64,000 nucleotides of DNA from Sulfopaludibacter sp035606355 (GTDB taxonomy: Bacteria > Acidobacteriota > Terriglobia > Bryobacterales > Bryobacteraceae), in assembly GCA_035606355.1 (NCBI GenBank), contig DATNFO010000031.1:62001-126000 (forward strand). Reading direction: 5' to 3'. Both the position numbers and the translations under genes were made by a program. Position 1 is the first letter of the stretch; each line of letters starts with the position of its first letter. A model generated the notes under the pieces. It had not been told where the DNA came from. It made no database searches and worked only from the letters and a program-made list of their open reading frames with translations. Positions 37,301 through 44,921 of this stretch are shown here, piece by piece.

Positions 37301-37842
37301 TCCTGCATGAACTGCACGTCGCCGAAATTGGTGAAGCCTTCGCCGCCGACGGAATCGTTCGAAGCGTCGATGCCGAGATCGATATCGAGGCCGGTGAGAT
37401 CCTGCATGGCGTAGTTGTATTCGCCGCTGGTCAGACGCCGCATGGTGATGCGGCCGGGATCGCCGGCGTGCGTCTTGACGTACGCGTCAATTTGACCGTG
37501 AATCCAACTCACGATTTGAACGCGCTGCTCGTCGGAAGGCGCGGGCATACCTTTCGGCGGCATGCGCTTGCCTTCCACCATGGTGATTACTTTTTGCCAA
37601 GCCTGATAGTTTTCGGCGACGGAAGGCGCGGAGGTGAGCTTGTCGAAATTAATGCCCGCGGTGGCGAGGTTGGAGCCATGGCAACCACTGCAATATTGCT
37701 TCAAAACCGGAGCCGGATTGGGCACGGATTGCGGCGCTCCGCGGAGCGCATGGATGCCGAAAAGCGCGCCGGCGGCACAGATGCCGGCCAGGAGCGCAGG
37801 ACGGGTTAGGGCCGAGCCTCTGTTCTTGAATACGAAACCCAT
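34363..37842 (-). CDS. DUF1592-type cytochrome c protein (DUF1587/1595/1592/1588/1585)
   Basis: The 1159-residue exported protein has a signal peptide and haem site CSGCH at 51-55. The DUF1587 pattern (RRLTSGEYNYAMQDLTGL) follows, then a long middle with two Gly/Arg-rich tracts, then DUF1595, DUF1592 (MSFFMWASIPDDELRRAA), DUF1588 (LTSTSAPLRTSPVRRGDWVL) and DUF1585. A second haem-like CANCH lies in NATCANCHTRIDPLGFP. ATG 37842 is only 1 base from the operator, and TATAAT ends 7 bases upstream of it, so the mRNA may be leaderless. The gene is translationally coupled to DUF1552. The substrate is unknown. Confidence 0.9.
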   Translation of the reverse strand: MGFVFKNRGSALTRPALLAGICAAGALFGIHALRGAPQSVPNPAPVLKQYCSGCHGSNLATAGINFDKLTSAPSVAENYQAWQKVITMVEGKRMPPKGMPAPSDEQRVQIVSWIHGQIDAYVKTHAGDPGRITMRRLTSGEYNYAMQDLTGLDIDLGIDASNDSVGGEGFTNFGDVQFMQDANLQRYLEAAKKVADHAVIGAGPLSFYVEGGKTGFEMSAIHRVKAITDAYGFRTVSGEGGFPFGLERYSKALFVAWEYQHRAAAGKPTATFVSLAAPEGITARFAEHVYKTMNRADLVYPSTEMAARFHKLPPAGTDLAVVRKDCDDLMKFITGWPGWLFARGDAAQGGAGDESPLIISEKSLKVEAAHHFVFNAGGRGFPGGGRGAAGRGATPPPAPTTAKFYLFATPVNPAAKGKPVVVWHNPTVTFRAPGFGRGATTVAANANGAADPNAVAAGAAKGRGTPGPGVPLRTVVTEDCARRLKFGSSPDGAQIGPDDFASDQTSTMIEVAIPQGMAGVIFQANAGIGADPDQVFRVILTNREDGGSRGIPVRAILGNPDSAGYKTFKSGVLQLAAVLPPNSQAPDTPADKDPPPEPFDPTYNVPEHDAFDNDVKYVRDDNFLYRNILDDETRRNLDQAWDDVYTSFEYHDHYWKLIAEHYHLANLKAKHISALTKADFDSMPAEARAHAVSLRATYDAAQAAEKAARPGHIEDCLQLAARAWRRPLTEKETAALRAFYLKMLAADQDHARAIRALIARILVAPEFLYKVEQPAASLIKTASTSAGASAPSALNNWELASRMSFFMWASIPDDELRRAAKAGELSDPKHLREQTARMLADPKARRMSTEFFGQWLGFYHFDQFKGVDTSRFPEFTQEVKSSMYDEAVSFFEYMLRNNRPASELLGAKYDFLNAPLAKYYGITQDIKSKTQMEKVENADAFHRGGLLRLGAILTSTSAPLRTSPVRRGDWVLRRILGIAVPPPPADAGSLPNDPKLFGGLSPRERLQVHKRNATCANCHTRIDPLGFPQEHYDSTGRWREKYAEGQNIDDFGDLSDNTRISGIDGLLDYLQTRQSAEVRRTLAHKLVGYALGRTVQLSDEPLIESLAQAGPTAGIGDLVADVVVSKQFRSRAAAGASAPVARVDVQPKIPNLLAKTGGQ

Positions 37843-37843
37843 T

Positions 37844-37858
37844 TTGCATATTATACAT
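37844..37858. promoter_or_regulatory. Candidate operator, copy 5, overlapping a -10 box
   Basis: TTGCATATTATACAT matches the palindrome strongly in the left arm. On the minus strand it contains TATAAT (37855-37850), 7 bases before ATG 37842, a spacing that fits leaderless transcription of the DUF1592 gene. On the plus strand TACAAT (37876-37881) is 8 bases before ATG 37890 of the GH43 gene. Confidence 0.6.
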
Positions 37859-37889
37859 AGACGCAGAATGGAGGGTACAATAGCCCGGT

Positions 37890-39440
37890 ATGAAATTTGC
37901 CGTTCTCATCACTCTCGCGGTGGCCGCCTCGATCGCATTCGCACTGGATGGCCAAATTGGAATCCACGATCCTTCCACGATCGTGAAGTGTAATGGCAAG
38001 TACTACACCTGGGGCACAGGGGGCGCCGGGTTAGTCTCGGACGACGGTTGGACCTGGCGGCGCGGCGCGAATCTGCCGCGGCGCGGTCTGGCGCCTGACG
38101 TTATTCATATCGGCGACCGGTATTACGTGTATGTGGCGGCGAATATCGGTGCGCAGCCGAAAGCCGCGGTCAACATGATCTGGAGCAAAACGCTCGATCC
38201 GGATTCGCCCGACTACAAGTGGGAAGAAGGCGGCGTGGTGGCGACCTCCAACGGCGTGGAAGACTCGAATGCGATCGATCCCGGTGTGTTTTTGGATCCG
38301 AACGATGGACACCTCTGGCTCACGTATGGATCGTATTTCGGCTACATACGGCTGGTGCAACTCGATCCGAAAACCGGCAAGCGTGTGAATCCGAACGACC
38401 AGCCCCGGGACTTGGCGATCAACTGCGAGGCTTCCGACATGTTCTTCCACGACGGCTGGTATTACCTTCTGGGCACGCACGGCAGCTGCTGCCGCGGCGC
38501 GGACTCCGGGTATAACATCCGCGTCGGGCGATCGCGAAAGGTCACCGGACCTTACCTGGACCCCGACGGCGTCGACATGATTCAGGGCGGCGGCAAAATG
38601 TTGATCGGATCGGGCGGCCGGTTTATCGGCCCCGGCCACTTCGGCCTGCTCGATTTCGGAGACGGCGTGCAGAAGTTTTCGATGCACTGGGAGGCCGATC
38701 TGGATCGCGGCGGCGCAAGCGTGCTCGACATACGGCCGCTGTTGTGGAAAGACGGCTGGCCCTCCGCGGGCGAGAACATGAAAGAAGGCACGTACGAGAT
38801 TGAATCCGTGCGCACGGGCACGGCGCTGGAAATGGCGGTTGAGGGAGTTCCGGTGGGCGGTCCACGCGGCCGCGGCGGACGCGGTGGTCCCGGTCACGGC
38901 GGCGCGCCGGGCGGTGGACCGGGTCGCGGCGGCGCAGCAGGGCAGGGTGGCGCTCCTCCCGCAGGCGCTGGTCGCGGCGGCCCAGGCGGCCCTGGCGGCG
39001 GTGGGTTGTTCGGTGGAACCGGTGCGCCGATCCCGGCACAGGATGCCGCGCAGGTTTCGTCGAAATGGCCCGAAGGCAAAATCGATGCGCGGATGGCGAA
39101 TTATCTTTGTCAGGCGCAACAAAAATGGACGATCGCCCCGGCTCCTGACGGCGGCGGCTATCCAGGGTCGCCCTATTTCAAGATCACGGTCGCGGGAACT
39201 GACCGCGCGCTTGCGGCGACGGATGGCGGCGAGTTGGTGGTATTGCCGGCGTTCACCGGGGGAGCGGAACAACTGTGGCGGATTGAGCAGCTTCCCGATG
39301 CCAGTTGGCGGATCGAGCCGAAGGGGATACCGAATTCCAATGAATCGATGGCGCTATCGGCTGTGGGGGCGAGTTCCGCAACGCTGTCCAAATTCGACGC
39401 GAAGAGCGACAAGCAACGCTGGCTGATCAAGATGCCGTAA
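37890..39440 (+). CDS. Exported GH43 arabinanase-like enzyme with Gly/Arg-rich insert
   Basis: The 516-residue protein has a signal peptide (to about residue 19). GH43 catalytic residues are D27 (IHDPST), D129 (AIDPGVF) and E179 (INCEASDMF), as in arabinanases. A ricin-like C-terminal domain (GTYEIESVRTGTALEMAVEG, later QLWRIEQL and QRWLIKMP) is interrupted by a Gly/Arg-rich tract at about 322-378. The tract looks like an unstructured loop. The enzyme should cut arabinan or arabinoxylan outside the cytoplasm. The gene heads a group of five genes, and the operator lies just upstream. Confidence 0.88.
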   Translation: MKFAVLITLAVAASIAFALDGQIGIHDPSTIVKCNGKYYTWGTGGAGLVSDDGWTWRRGANLPRRGLAPDVIHIGDRYYVYVAANIGAQPKAAVNMIWSKTLDPDSPDYKWEEGGVVATSNGVEDSNAIDPGVFLDPNDGHLWLTYGSYFGYIRLVQLDPKTGKRVNPNDQPRDLAINCEASDMFFHDGWYYLLGTHGSCCRGADSGYNIRVGRSRKVTGPYLDPDGVDMIQGGGKMLIGSGGRFIGPGHFGLLDFGDGVQKFSMHWEADLDRGGASVLDIRPLLWKDGWPSAGENMKEGTYEIESVRTGTALEMAVEGVPVGGPRGRGGRGGPGHGGAPGGGPGRGGAAGQGGAPPAGAGRGGPGGPGGGGLFGGTGAPIPAQDAAQVSSKWPEGKIDARMANYLCQAQQKWTIAPAPDGGGYPGSPYFKITVAGTDRALAATDGGELVVLPAFTGGAEQLWRIEQLPDASWRIEPKGIPNSNESMALSAVGASSATLSKFDAKSDKQRWLIKMP

Positions 39441-39451
39441 GTGGGATCTTC

Positions 39452-40138
39452 ATGAACTATCCACGCATATACCCGTTCCTGCATGGCGGCCTCGTCGCAT
39501 GCTGCGCTCTTCTGAGCGTCACCGCTGTTGCCCAATCCTTTGGGCCAACTCTCATCAGCCCTACGGGCGCGCAAAAGGCTCCGGCCGCCGATGGCTTCAT
39601 CTCCCGGTGGCTCATCCTCGAGCCAATCCCGGCCAACGGACTCACGGATAGCGCCGTTCAAGCCATTGTTCAGAAGGATTATTTCCCTGGTCAATTCACA
39701 GTGATTCCGCATGATGGCGACAAGGTCACGGTTGGCGATGCCACGCTCACCTGGCACGCTGTAGAGACCAAACTCTACAATGTCAACCTCTATCACTTCG
39801 CCAACGCGCTCGGAAAGCCGACGTCGAACGTTCTGTTCTGGGCGGTCACCATCGTCAACAGCCCGCGCGAGATGCCCGGAGTGCGCCTGGCGATCGGTTC
39901 CAACGCCGCATCGGTGTGGTGGCTGAACGGGAAAGAGGTCGCCGCCATCTACGGCGACAGGCAAACGGTGATCGACGACGGCGTTTCCAAGCGGCTCACG
40001 CTGAATAAGGGCGCAAACGTTCTGCGGGCGGCAGTGATCAACGCAGGCGGCGCGACGGACTTTTGCGCGCGGTTTCTGGATGCTGACGATAAGCCGTTAA
40101 AGGGGATCACGATCAGCCTGGCTGCGCCCGGCAAATGA
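39452..40138 (+). CDS. Exported protein of unknown function (jelly-roll type)
   Basis: The 228-residue protein has a signal peptide ending near VTAVAQS. The mature part resembles a beta-sandwich found in planctomycetal and acidobacterial enzymes, with the motif GSNAASVWWLNGKEVAAIYGDRQ followed by LNKGANVLRAAVINAGGATDFCARF. These motifs occur in non-catalytic domains of glycoside hydrolases and esterases. I infer a carbohydrate-related role. The gene lies 11 bases after the GH43 stop and 14 bases before the next start, which suggests one operon. Confidence 0.75.
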   Translation: MNYPRIYPFLHGGLVACCALLSVTAVAQSFGPTLISPTGAQKAPAADGFISRWLILEPIPANGLTDSAVQAIVQKDYFPGQFTVIPHDGDKVTVGDATLTWHAVETKLYNVNLYHFANALGKPTSNVLFWAVTIVNSPREMPGVRLAIGSNAASVWWLNGKEVAAIYGDRQTVIDDGVSKRLTLNKGANVLRAAVINAGGATDFCARFLDADDKPLKGITISLAAPGK

Positions 40139-40152
40139 GAAGGAGCGATGGA

Positions 40153-41061
40153 ATGAAAGACGCCGACATCAGCCGCAGGCGGTTCGCGCTGCTGGCCGGA
40201 AGCGCCAGTGCGGCTCCCTTCGTGCTTACCGGCGCGGAGCCGCTCACGGCGCAAGTTGTCATCCAGCGCATTCAATCCGAACTGGGCGGCGAGTGGCCCG
40301 CGACCGGCCTGGATGGCTGGAAAGGAGGGAATCCGGAAACGGTTGTCAAAGGAATCGCCACCACTGCGATGGCGACGCTTGACGTGTTGAAAGCAGCCGT
40401 CAAGGCGAAAGCCAACCTGATCCTCACGTACGAGCCGACGTTCTACGGGCGTCAGGACGGGCAACCGCGGCCGGGAGGAGGCGGTGGACGCGGGCCGATG
40501 GGCTTCGGTCCCGACGATCCGGTGGTCCAGGCGAAACGGGAATTCATCGAGAAGAACGGCCTGGCGATCTTTCGCCTGCGCGACCACTGGCAGGCGCGCA
40601 AAGAGAACGAAATGCTCACAGCGTTCGCGGGCGCGCTTGGCTGGGGGAAGGGGCGAGTGAAGGACGACATCGTTTACGAAATTCCGCCATCGACCGCCGA
40701 AGCCATTGTCGCGTCTATCCGTGATCGCCTGAAGCTGCGGGCGGGCCTGCGTGCCGTGGGAGACCGCAAAGCGACGGTGCGCCGCGTGCTGGTGCAGCCT
40801 GGCTCGATGACGCCCGCAACGATGTGGTCGCGCTATTCCGAAGTGGATATGGTGGTGGCCGGTGAAGTTCGCGAATGGGAGAACACGGAGTACGCCGCGG
40901 ATATGTTCACGGCCGGCGAGAAGCGCGCGCTGGTTACGGTCGGCAGGGTTGTCTCCGAAGAACCCGGAATGCGCGCATGCGCCGGCTGGTTGAAATCCGT
41001 GGTGAAGGACGTTCCCGCTACCTGGATCGATGCCGGCGATCCGTATTGGAGGCCTGCCTAA
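40153..41061 (+). CDS. Nif3-like protein 1 with Tat signal
   Basis: The 302-residue protein starts at ATG 40153 after GAAGGAG; an ATG at 40135 would overlap the preceding stop. A twin-arginine signal (SRRRFALLAGSASAAP) is followed by a Nif3/DUF34-like domain: GIATTAMATLDVLKAAVKAKANLILTYEP, then KATVRRVLVQPGSMTPATMW. The usual metal-binding HHP motif is replaced by TYEPTF, so metal binding may be lost or changed. A short Gly-rich tract (RPGGGGGRGPMGFG) lies in the first half. Exported Nif3-like proteins are unusual. The next gene is a paralogue and overlaps by one base (TAATG). Confidence 0.8.
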   Translation: MKDADISRRRFALLAGSASAAPFVLTGAEPLTAQVVIQRIQSELGGEWPATGLDGWKGGNPETVVKGIATTAMATLDVLKAAVKAKANLILTYEPTFYGRQDGQPRPGGGGGRGPMGFGPDDPVVQAKREFIEKNGLAIFRLRDHWQARKENEMLTAFAGALGWGKGRVKDDIVYEIPPSTAEAIVASIRDRLKLRAGLRAVGDRKATVRRVLVQPGSMTPATMWSRYSEVDMVVAGEVREWENTEYAADMFTAGEKRALVTVGRVVSEEPGMRACAGWLKSVVKDVPATWIDAGDPYWRPA

Positions 41062-41840
41062 TGACTGCGCGAGAGGTTGTCGAACTGATCAAGAAAAACA
41101 GCGACGCTCCGTTCAACGAGCGCTCGTATCGCGACACCTTCAAAGCCGGCAACCCCGATGTCACGGTAAAGGGAATCGCCGTCACGATGATGACGACGTT
41201 CGGCATGCTGAAGCGCGCTCATGCGGCGGGACTGAATATGGTGGTGACGCACGAAGACACCTTCTGGAACGACCGCGACGATACCAAGGATCTCACCGAA
41301 AATCCGCTGTATAAGCTCAAGACGGATTTCATTGCCAAAAATGATATGGTGGTGTGGCGCGATCACGATAACATGCACGCGATGAAGCCCGATTATACGG
41401 TGGTCGGGGAGGTTCGCAGCGTGGGCGTGAAGGGGGGCGAGGACGCGGTGATGGCGCCGCGGATCCGCACGATCCCGGAGACCACGCTGGGCGAGTTCGC
41501 GAGCCAGGTGAAGCGGCTGACCGGGGCGCGCGCGCTTCGCTGCGTCGGCGACCCCAAGGCCAAGGTGAGCAAGATACTGATTGGTCCCGGATATGCCACG
41601 CCTCGCATGACGCTGGAAGCCGATGTGGTGATCGGCGGAGAACAGCAGGAGGCCGACGGCTCCTCTGACAACGTCGAGTACGTGCTGGACGCGACTTCTC
41701 TCGGCATGCCGAAAGGCATCATCATGCTCGGGCACGTGATGTCCGAGGAACCCGGGATGGAGGATTTCGCCAATTGGATGAAGACGTTCATTCATGATGT
41801 GCCGATCCAGTTCGTGCCGGCCGGAGAGCCGTTCTGGTAG
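41061..41840 (+). CDS. Nif3-like protein 2, cytoplasmic
   Basis: The 259-residue paralogue of the preceding protein has no signal. It reads GIAVTMMTTFGMLKRAHAAGLNMVVTHEDTFW, where THEDTFW occupies the place of the metal-binding motif, and later ARALRCVGDPKAKVSKILIGPG. The two copies share the same fold pattern, so one is probably a duplicate. The start overlaps the previous stop by one base. Nif3-like proteins have been linked to nucleotide or folate chemistry in other organisms, but a sugar link is only inferred from the neighbours. Confidence 0.8.
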   Translation: MTAREVVELIKKNSDAPFNERSYRDTFKAGNPDVTVKGIAVTMMTTFGMLKRAHAAGLNMVVTHEDTFWNDRDDTKDLTENPLYKLKTDFIAKNDMVVWRDHDNMHAMKPDYTVVGEVRSVGVKGGEDAVMAPRIRTIPETTLGEFASQVKRLTGARALRCVGDPKAKVSKILIGPGYATPRMTLEADVVIGGEQQEADGSSDNVEYVLDATSLGMPKGIIMLGHVMSEEPGMEDFANWMKTFIHDVPIQFVPAGEPFW

Positions 41841-41876
41841 ATTGCGCAAGTGCGCTTAGAAGCTAAAGGAGGCAAA

Positions 41877-42788
41877 ATGACCGGACACTCTGGACGGCGC
41901 GAGTTCCTCACGCGAATGGCAGCGATCGCCGGCGCGGCGGCGGCAGCGAGCCGCTGGGGACACGCTCAGCAGCGGGAGCGGCGTTTGCGAATCGGCCATA
42001 CGGGCATCACCTGGGGCTACCGGCCGGAGGACGCGGCGACTGCTATACCCGATGTCGCGTCGCTCGGCTACAACGGCTATGAGACGTTCGGCGAGGTGTT
42101 GGAGGCTTGGGAGCCGAAGGGCGGCCTGGACAAAGTCCTCCAGGAAAACAAGCTGCCGCTGATCTCGGCGTACTGCAACGTCAATCTGACAGACCCATCG
42201 AAGCGTGCCGATGAGGTGGCGAAGATTATCCGCTGGGCGAAGTTGATCCGCAAATGCGGAGGCGTTACCGCAGTCATCGGGCCGAACGGCGTTCGCCGCT
42301 CGAATTACGATTTCAGCGCGAGCAAGGACAACATTGTCGCGGCGCTGAACGAAATCTGCAAAGCGGCAGCCGATCAGGGCGTGACGGCGGTGCTGCATCA
42401 GCACACCGGCACTTGCGTCGAACTTCGCGATGAAGTGTATTCCACGCTGCACGCGGTGGACACGCGCGTGGTCAAATTCGGTCCGGACGTCGGGCAGCTC
42501 GCCAAGGGCGGCTCCGACCCGGTGCAGGTGGTGAAAGACTTTCTGCCCATCATCCGGCACGTCCATTTGAAGGATTGGAACGGAGGCCGGTATTGGGCGC
42601 AGTATTGTCCGCTGGGGCAGGGCAAAGTGAACCTGCCGGCGGTGCTCGACCTGTTCGAGCAATCGCCGGAGATGAAGATTGTGATGGTGGAACTCGACCC
42701 CAGTCCGGACGCTCCGCTCAAGCCGCTCGAAACTGCACGGGTGAGCAAGGAATATCTGGTGAAGCTCGGGTATTCGTTCCGGTCGTAG
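41877..42788 (+). CDS. Sugar phosphate isomerase/epimerase-like TIM barrel, Tat-exported
   Basis: The 303-residue protein starts at ATG 41877 after AAAGGAGGCAAA, a very good ribosome site; the reading from 41850 is less likely. The Tat signal is GRREFLTRMAAIAGAAAAASRW. The TIM-barrel part carries GYNGYETFGEVLEAWEPKGG, TAVLHQHTGTCVE, IIRHVHLKDWNGG and KIVMVELDPSPDAPLKP, with the His, Glu and Asp ligands expected for a metal site. Exported members of this fold are common in Acidobacteriota, where some act on 3-keto-sugars. It is the last gene of the GH43-led operon. Confidence 0.85.
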   Translation: MTGHSGRREFLTRMAAIAGAAAAASRWGHAQQRERRLRIGHTGITWGYRPEDAATAIPDVASLGYNGYETFGEVLEAWEPKGGLDKVLQENKLPLISAYCNVNLTDPSKRADEVAKIIRWAKLIRKCGGVTAVIGPNGVRRSNYDFSASKDNIVAALNEICKAAADQGVTAVLHQHTGTCVELRDEVYSTLHAVDTRVVKFGPDVGQLAKGGSDPVQVVKDFLPIIRHVHLKDWNGGRYWAQYCPLGQGKVNLPAVLDLFEQSPEMKIVMVELDPSPDAPLKPLETARVSKEYLVKLGYSFRS

Positions 42789-42887
42789 GGCGTGCAACCG
42801 GTCTGGAGACCGGTCGCTACCTTTCCTGTTGCCGGTTTCGGTGGCTTATGATATTCTCAATCCACTTTGTGCGTGGCGCATAGACTG
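42789..42887. repeat. Spacer with ACCGGTCT-type hairpin repeat
   Basis: ACCGGTCTGGAGACCGGT at 42797-42814 is an 18-base palindrome with an 8-bp stem. It is followed by CGCTACC and the ACAGGAA-related half TTCCTGTTGC (about 42823). The same palindrome and its left flank GCA recur at 57158 and 57265. The rest of the spacer leads into the operator and promoter at 42867-42902. Confidence 0.7.
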
Positions 42888-42902
42888 TTGCATAATGTGC
42901 AA
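42888..42902. promoter_or_regulatory. Candidate operator, copy 6, overlapping a -10 box
   Basis: TTGCATAATGTGCAA is a near-perfect copy of the palindrome. CATAAT (42891-42896) could be the -10 box, and TTGTGC (42867-42872), 18 bases upstream of it, the -35 box. A repressor here would block the core promoter of the DUF1080/FG-GAP and PQQ operon. Confidence 0.65.
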
Positions 42903-42922
42903 GCTCTATGCCGGGAGTCGAA

Positions 42923-44917
42923 ATGAGGCGTTCGGTCATGAGAAGATTGCCGGCAATCCTCGCCGCCGCTTCGGCTGTGGTGTGCGCAGTATTCGCAGCA
43001 ACTCACGATTTTGTTCCCGACGCGGTGTTCAAGGGCTCTTCCCTTGCCGGATTGCGCACGCTGGGGGCTGCATCCTGGCGCGCGGAAAACGGTGAAATTA
43101 CGGGCTCGCCCTCCAGTCCCGAAGGCGGCTGGCTCGTCCTCGACAAAAGCTACCAGGATCTACAGTTCTACACGGATTTCCACTGCGCCGCCGAATGCGA
43201 TGCCGGCCTTTTGCTGCGGGCGGAGAATACTTCCGGCGGCGGACTGAAGGGCGTGTATATCTCGATCAAGGCGGGCGACACCGATTCGTACGAACTGGAA
43301 TTGAGCGCGGACGGAAAAGAAATCAGCCGAACGAAGTTGATTCGCGCGACGGCTCAGTTTTCGCGTGTGGCGACGGGTCCGCCATCGAACGGCCAGGCGC
43401 AGGTGCCGGGGTTTGCCAAAATCGCGCCGACACTTTCCGAATACCAGGCAGAGCAGGCCGAAGCCGCTAAAGCGAGTGGCGCAGGCGGCGGCCCGGGGCG
43501 CGGCGGCAGAGGCGGCAGGGGCGGGCGCGGCATGCCCGCGGGTCCGGCGCCGGTTGCGAACGATTGGAATTCGGCGCAGGTCATTGTCGACATGGACATG
43601 GTCTGGACGACTCTCAACGGACGGCGCGGTTTCGGCAATACCGCCACCAACGACCGCATGATGGGCTACGGGCCGGTGGCGCTGCACGTTGCCGGGTCAG
43701 GCCCAGTGAAGTTTCGCGACATCGCTTACCAGGACCTCAACATCAAGCACGAGCCCGCCGAAAAAGTCTCCACGCACTTCCGCATGCAGCGCCTCAGCGA
43801 CTTCTTCTACTCATGGGGCGCAGCCACCGGTGACGTCAATCACGACGGAATTCCCGATGTGATCGCCGGACCGTTCTACTTCCTCGGTCCAAATTACACA
43901 GACCGGCACGAATTCACCGCGGCGCGGACCTACGCGCCCAGCACCTTCCCCGAAGGCATGACGTATTTCGTCCACGACTACACGGGCGACGGCTGGAACG
44001 ATCTGCTGGTGACCGACTCGCGTCCGATTTATCTGTTTGTCAATCCGAAAGTGCCGAACCGGCGCTGGGATCGATACAACGTAATTCCCGACGCGACGAG
44101 CGAAATCGAGGTATTCGGCGATCTCGACGGCGACGGCCAACCCGAAGTGCTCTTCGCCGGACCAGGCGCCACGCTGAGCTACGCGAAGCCCGATCCGGCC
44201 AACCCTACCGCCCAGTGGAAGGAACATCGAATTTCGGAACCGGGGCTCGGCGGCCCGCACGGTATGGGCATCGGCGATATCAACGGCGATGGCCGAATGG
44301 ACGTCGTCAACAGCCGCGGCTGGTGGGAACAGCCGGCTGGGGGCGCGGCGGAAGGTCCCTGGAAGTTCCATCCCGAGAGTTTTGGCAACGGCGGCGCGGA
44401 AATGGGAATCTACGACGTGAACGGCGATGGTTTGCCCGACGTTGTGACGTCGCTCAACGCGCACGGATTCGGCCTCGCCTGGTTCGAGCAGAAGCGCGAC
44501 GCGAAAGGCACAATCTCTTTCGTCCGCCACGACATCATGGGCGATTTCGCCGCCCGAAACGCCGGAGGAGTAACATTCTCCGAACTGCACGCCCTGGCAT
44601 TCGCCGACCTGGACGGTGACGGCGTCCCCGACGTCATCACCGGCAAGCGCCTTTTCTCGCACCTGGAGAGCCACCTGGATCCCGATACCAACGGACCCGC
44701 CGTGCTGTATTGGTATCGGACGGTGCGCAATCCGAAGGCGGAAGGCGGCGCGGAGTTCGTTCCCGAACTGATCCACAACCGGTCCGGAGTGGGTTCGCAG
44801 TTCGTGGTGAAGGATCTCAACGGCGACGGCGCTCCGGATATAGTGACATCGGGGCCGAAGGGTACTTTCATTTTCTGGAATCAAATGCGGCCACCCGCGC
44901 GCAAGGGAGGGAGATGA
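42923..44917 (+). CDS. Exported DUF1080 (3-keto-disaccharide hydrolase-like) plus FG-GAP repeat protein
   Basis: The 664-residue protein starts at ATG 42923 (GGAG 5 bases before); ATG 42908 is an alternative leaderless start. After a signal peptide, a DUF1080 beta-sandwich is seen as GSSLAGLRTLGAASWRAENGE and LQFYTDFHCAAECDAGLLLRA. A Gly/Arg-rich tract (GAGGGPGRGGRGGRGG) interrupts it near residue 190. Then come several FG-GAP/VCBS repeats with Ca-type motifs such as DVNHDGIPD, DLDGDGQPE, DINGDGRMD, DVNGDGLPD. DUF1080 proteins hydrolyse 3-keto-glycosides in other systems; the propeller may bind glycan. It is followed at 4 bases by the PQQ gene. Confidence 0.82.
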   Translation: MRRSVMRRLPAILAAASAVVCAVFAATHDFVPDAVFKGSSLAGLRTLGAASWRAENGEITGSPSSPEGGWLVLDKSYQDLQFYTDFHCAAECDAGLLLRAENTSGGGLKGVYISIKAGDTDSYELELSADGKEISRTKLIRATAQFSRVATGPPSNGQAQVPGFAKIAPTLSEYQAEQAEAAKASGAGGGPGRGGRGGRGGRGMPAGPAPVANDWNSAQVIVDMDMVWTTLNGRRGFGNTATNDRMMGYGPVALHVAGSGPVKFRDIAYQDLNIKHEPAEKVSTHFRMQRLSDFFYSWGAATGDVNHDGIPDVIAGPFYFLGPNYTDRHEFTAARTYAPSTFPEGMTYFVHDYTGDGWNDLLVTDSRPIYLFVNPKVPNRRWDRYNVIPDATSEIEVFGDLDGDGQPEVLFAGPGATLSYAKPDPANPTAQWKEHRISEPGLGGPHGMGIGDINGDGRMDVVNSRGWWEQPAGGAAEGPWKFHPESFGNGGAEMGIYDVNGDGLPDVVTSLNAHGFGLAWFEQKRDAKGTISFVRHDIMGDFAARNAGGVTFSELHALAFADLDGDGVPDVITGKRLFSHLESHLDPDTNGPAVLYWYRTVRNPKAEGGAEFVPELIHNRSGVGSQFVVKDLNGDGAPDIVTSGPKGTFIFWNQMRPPARKGGR

Positions 44918-44921
44918 ACTG

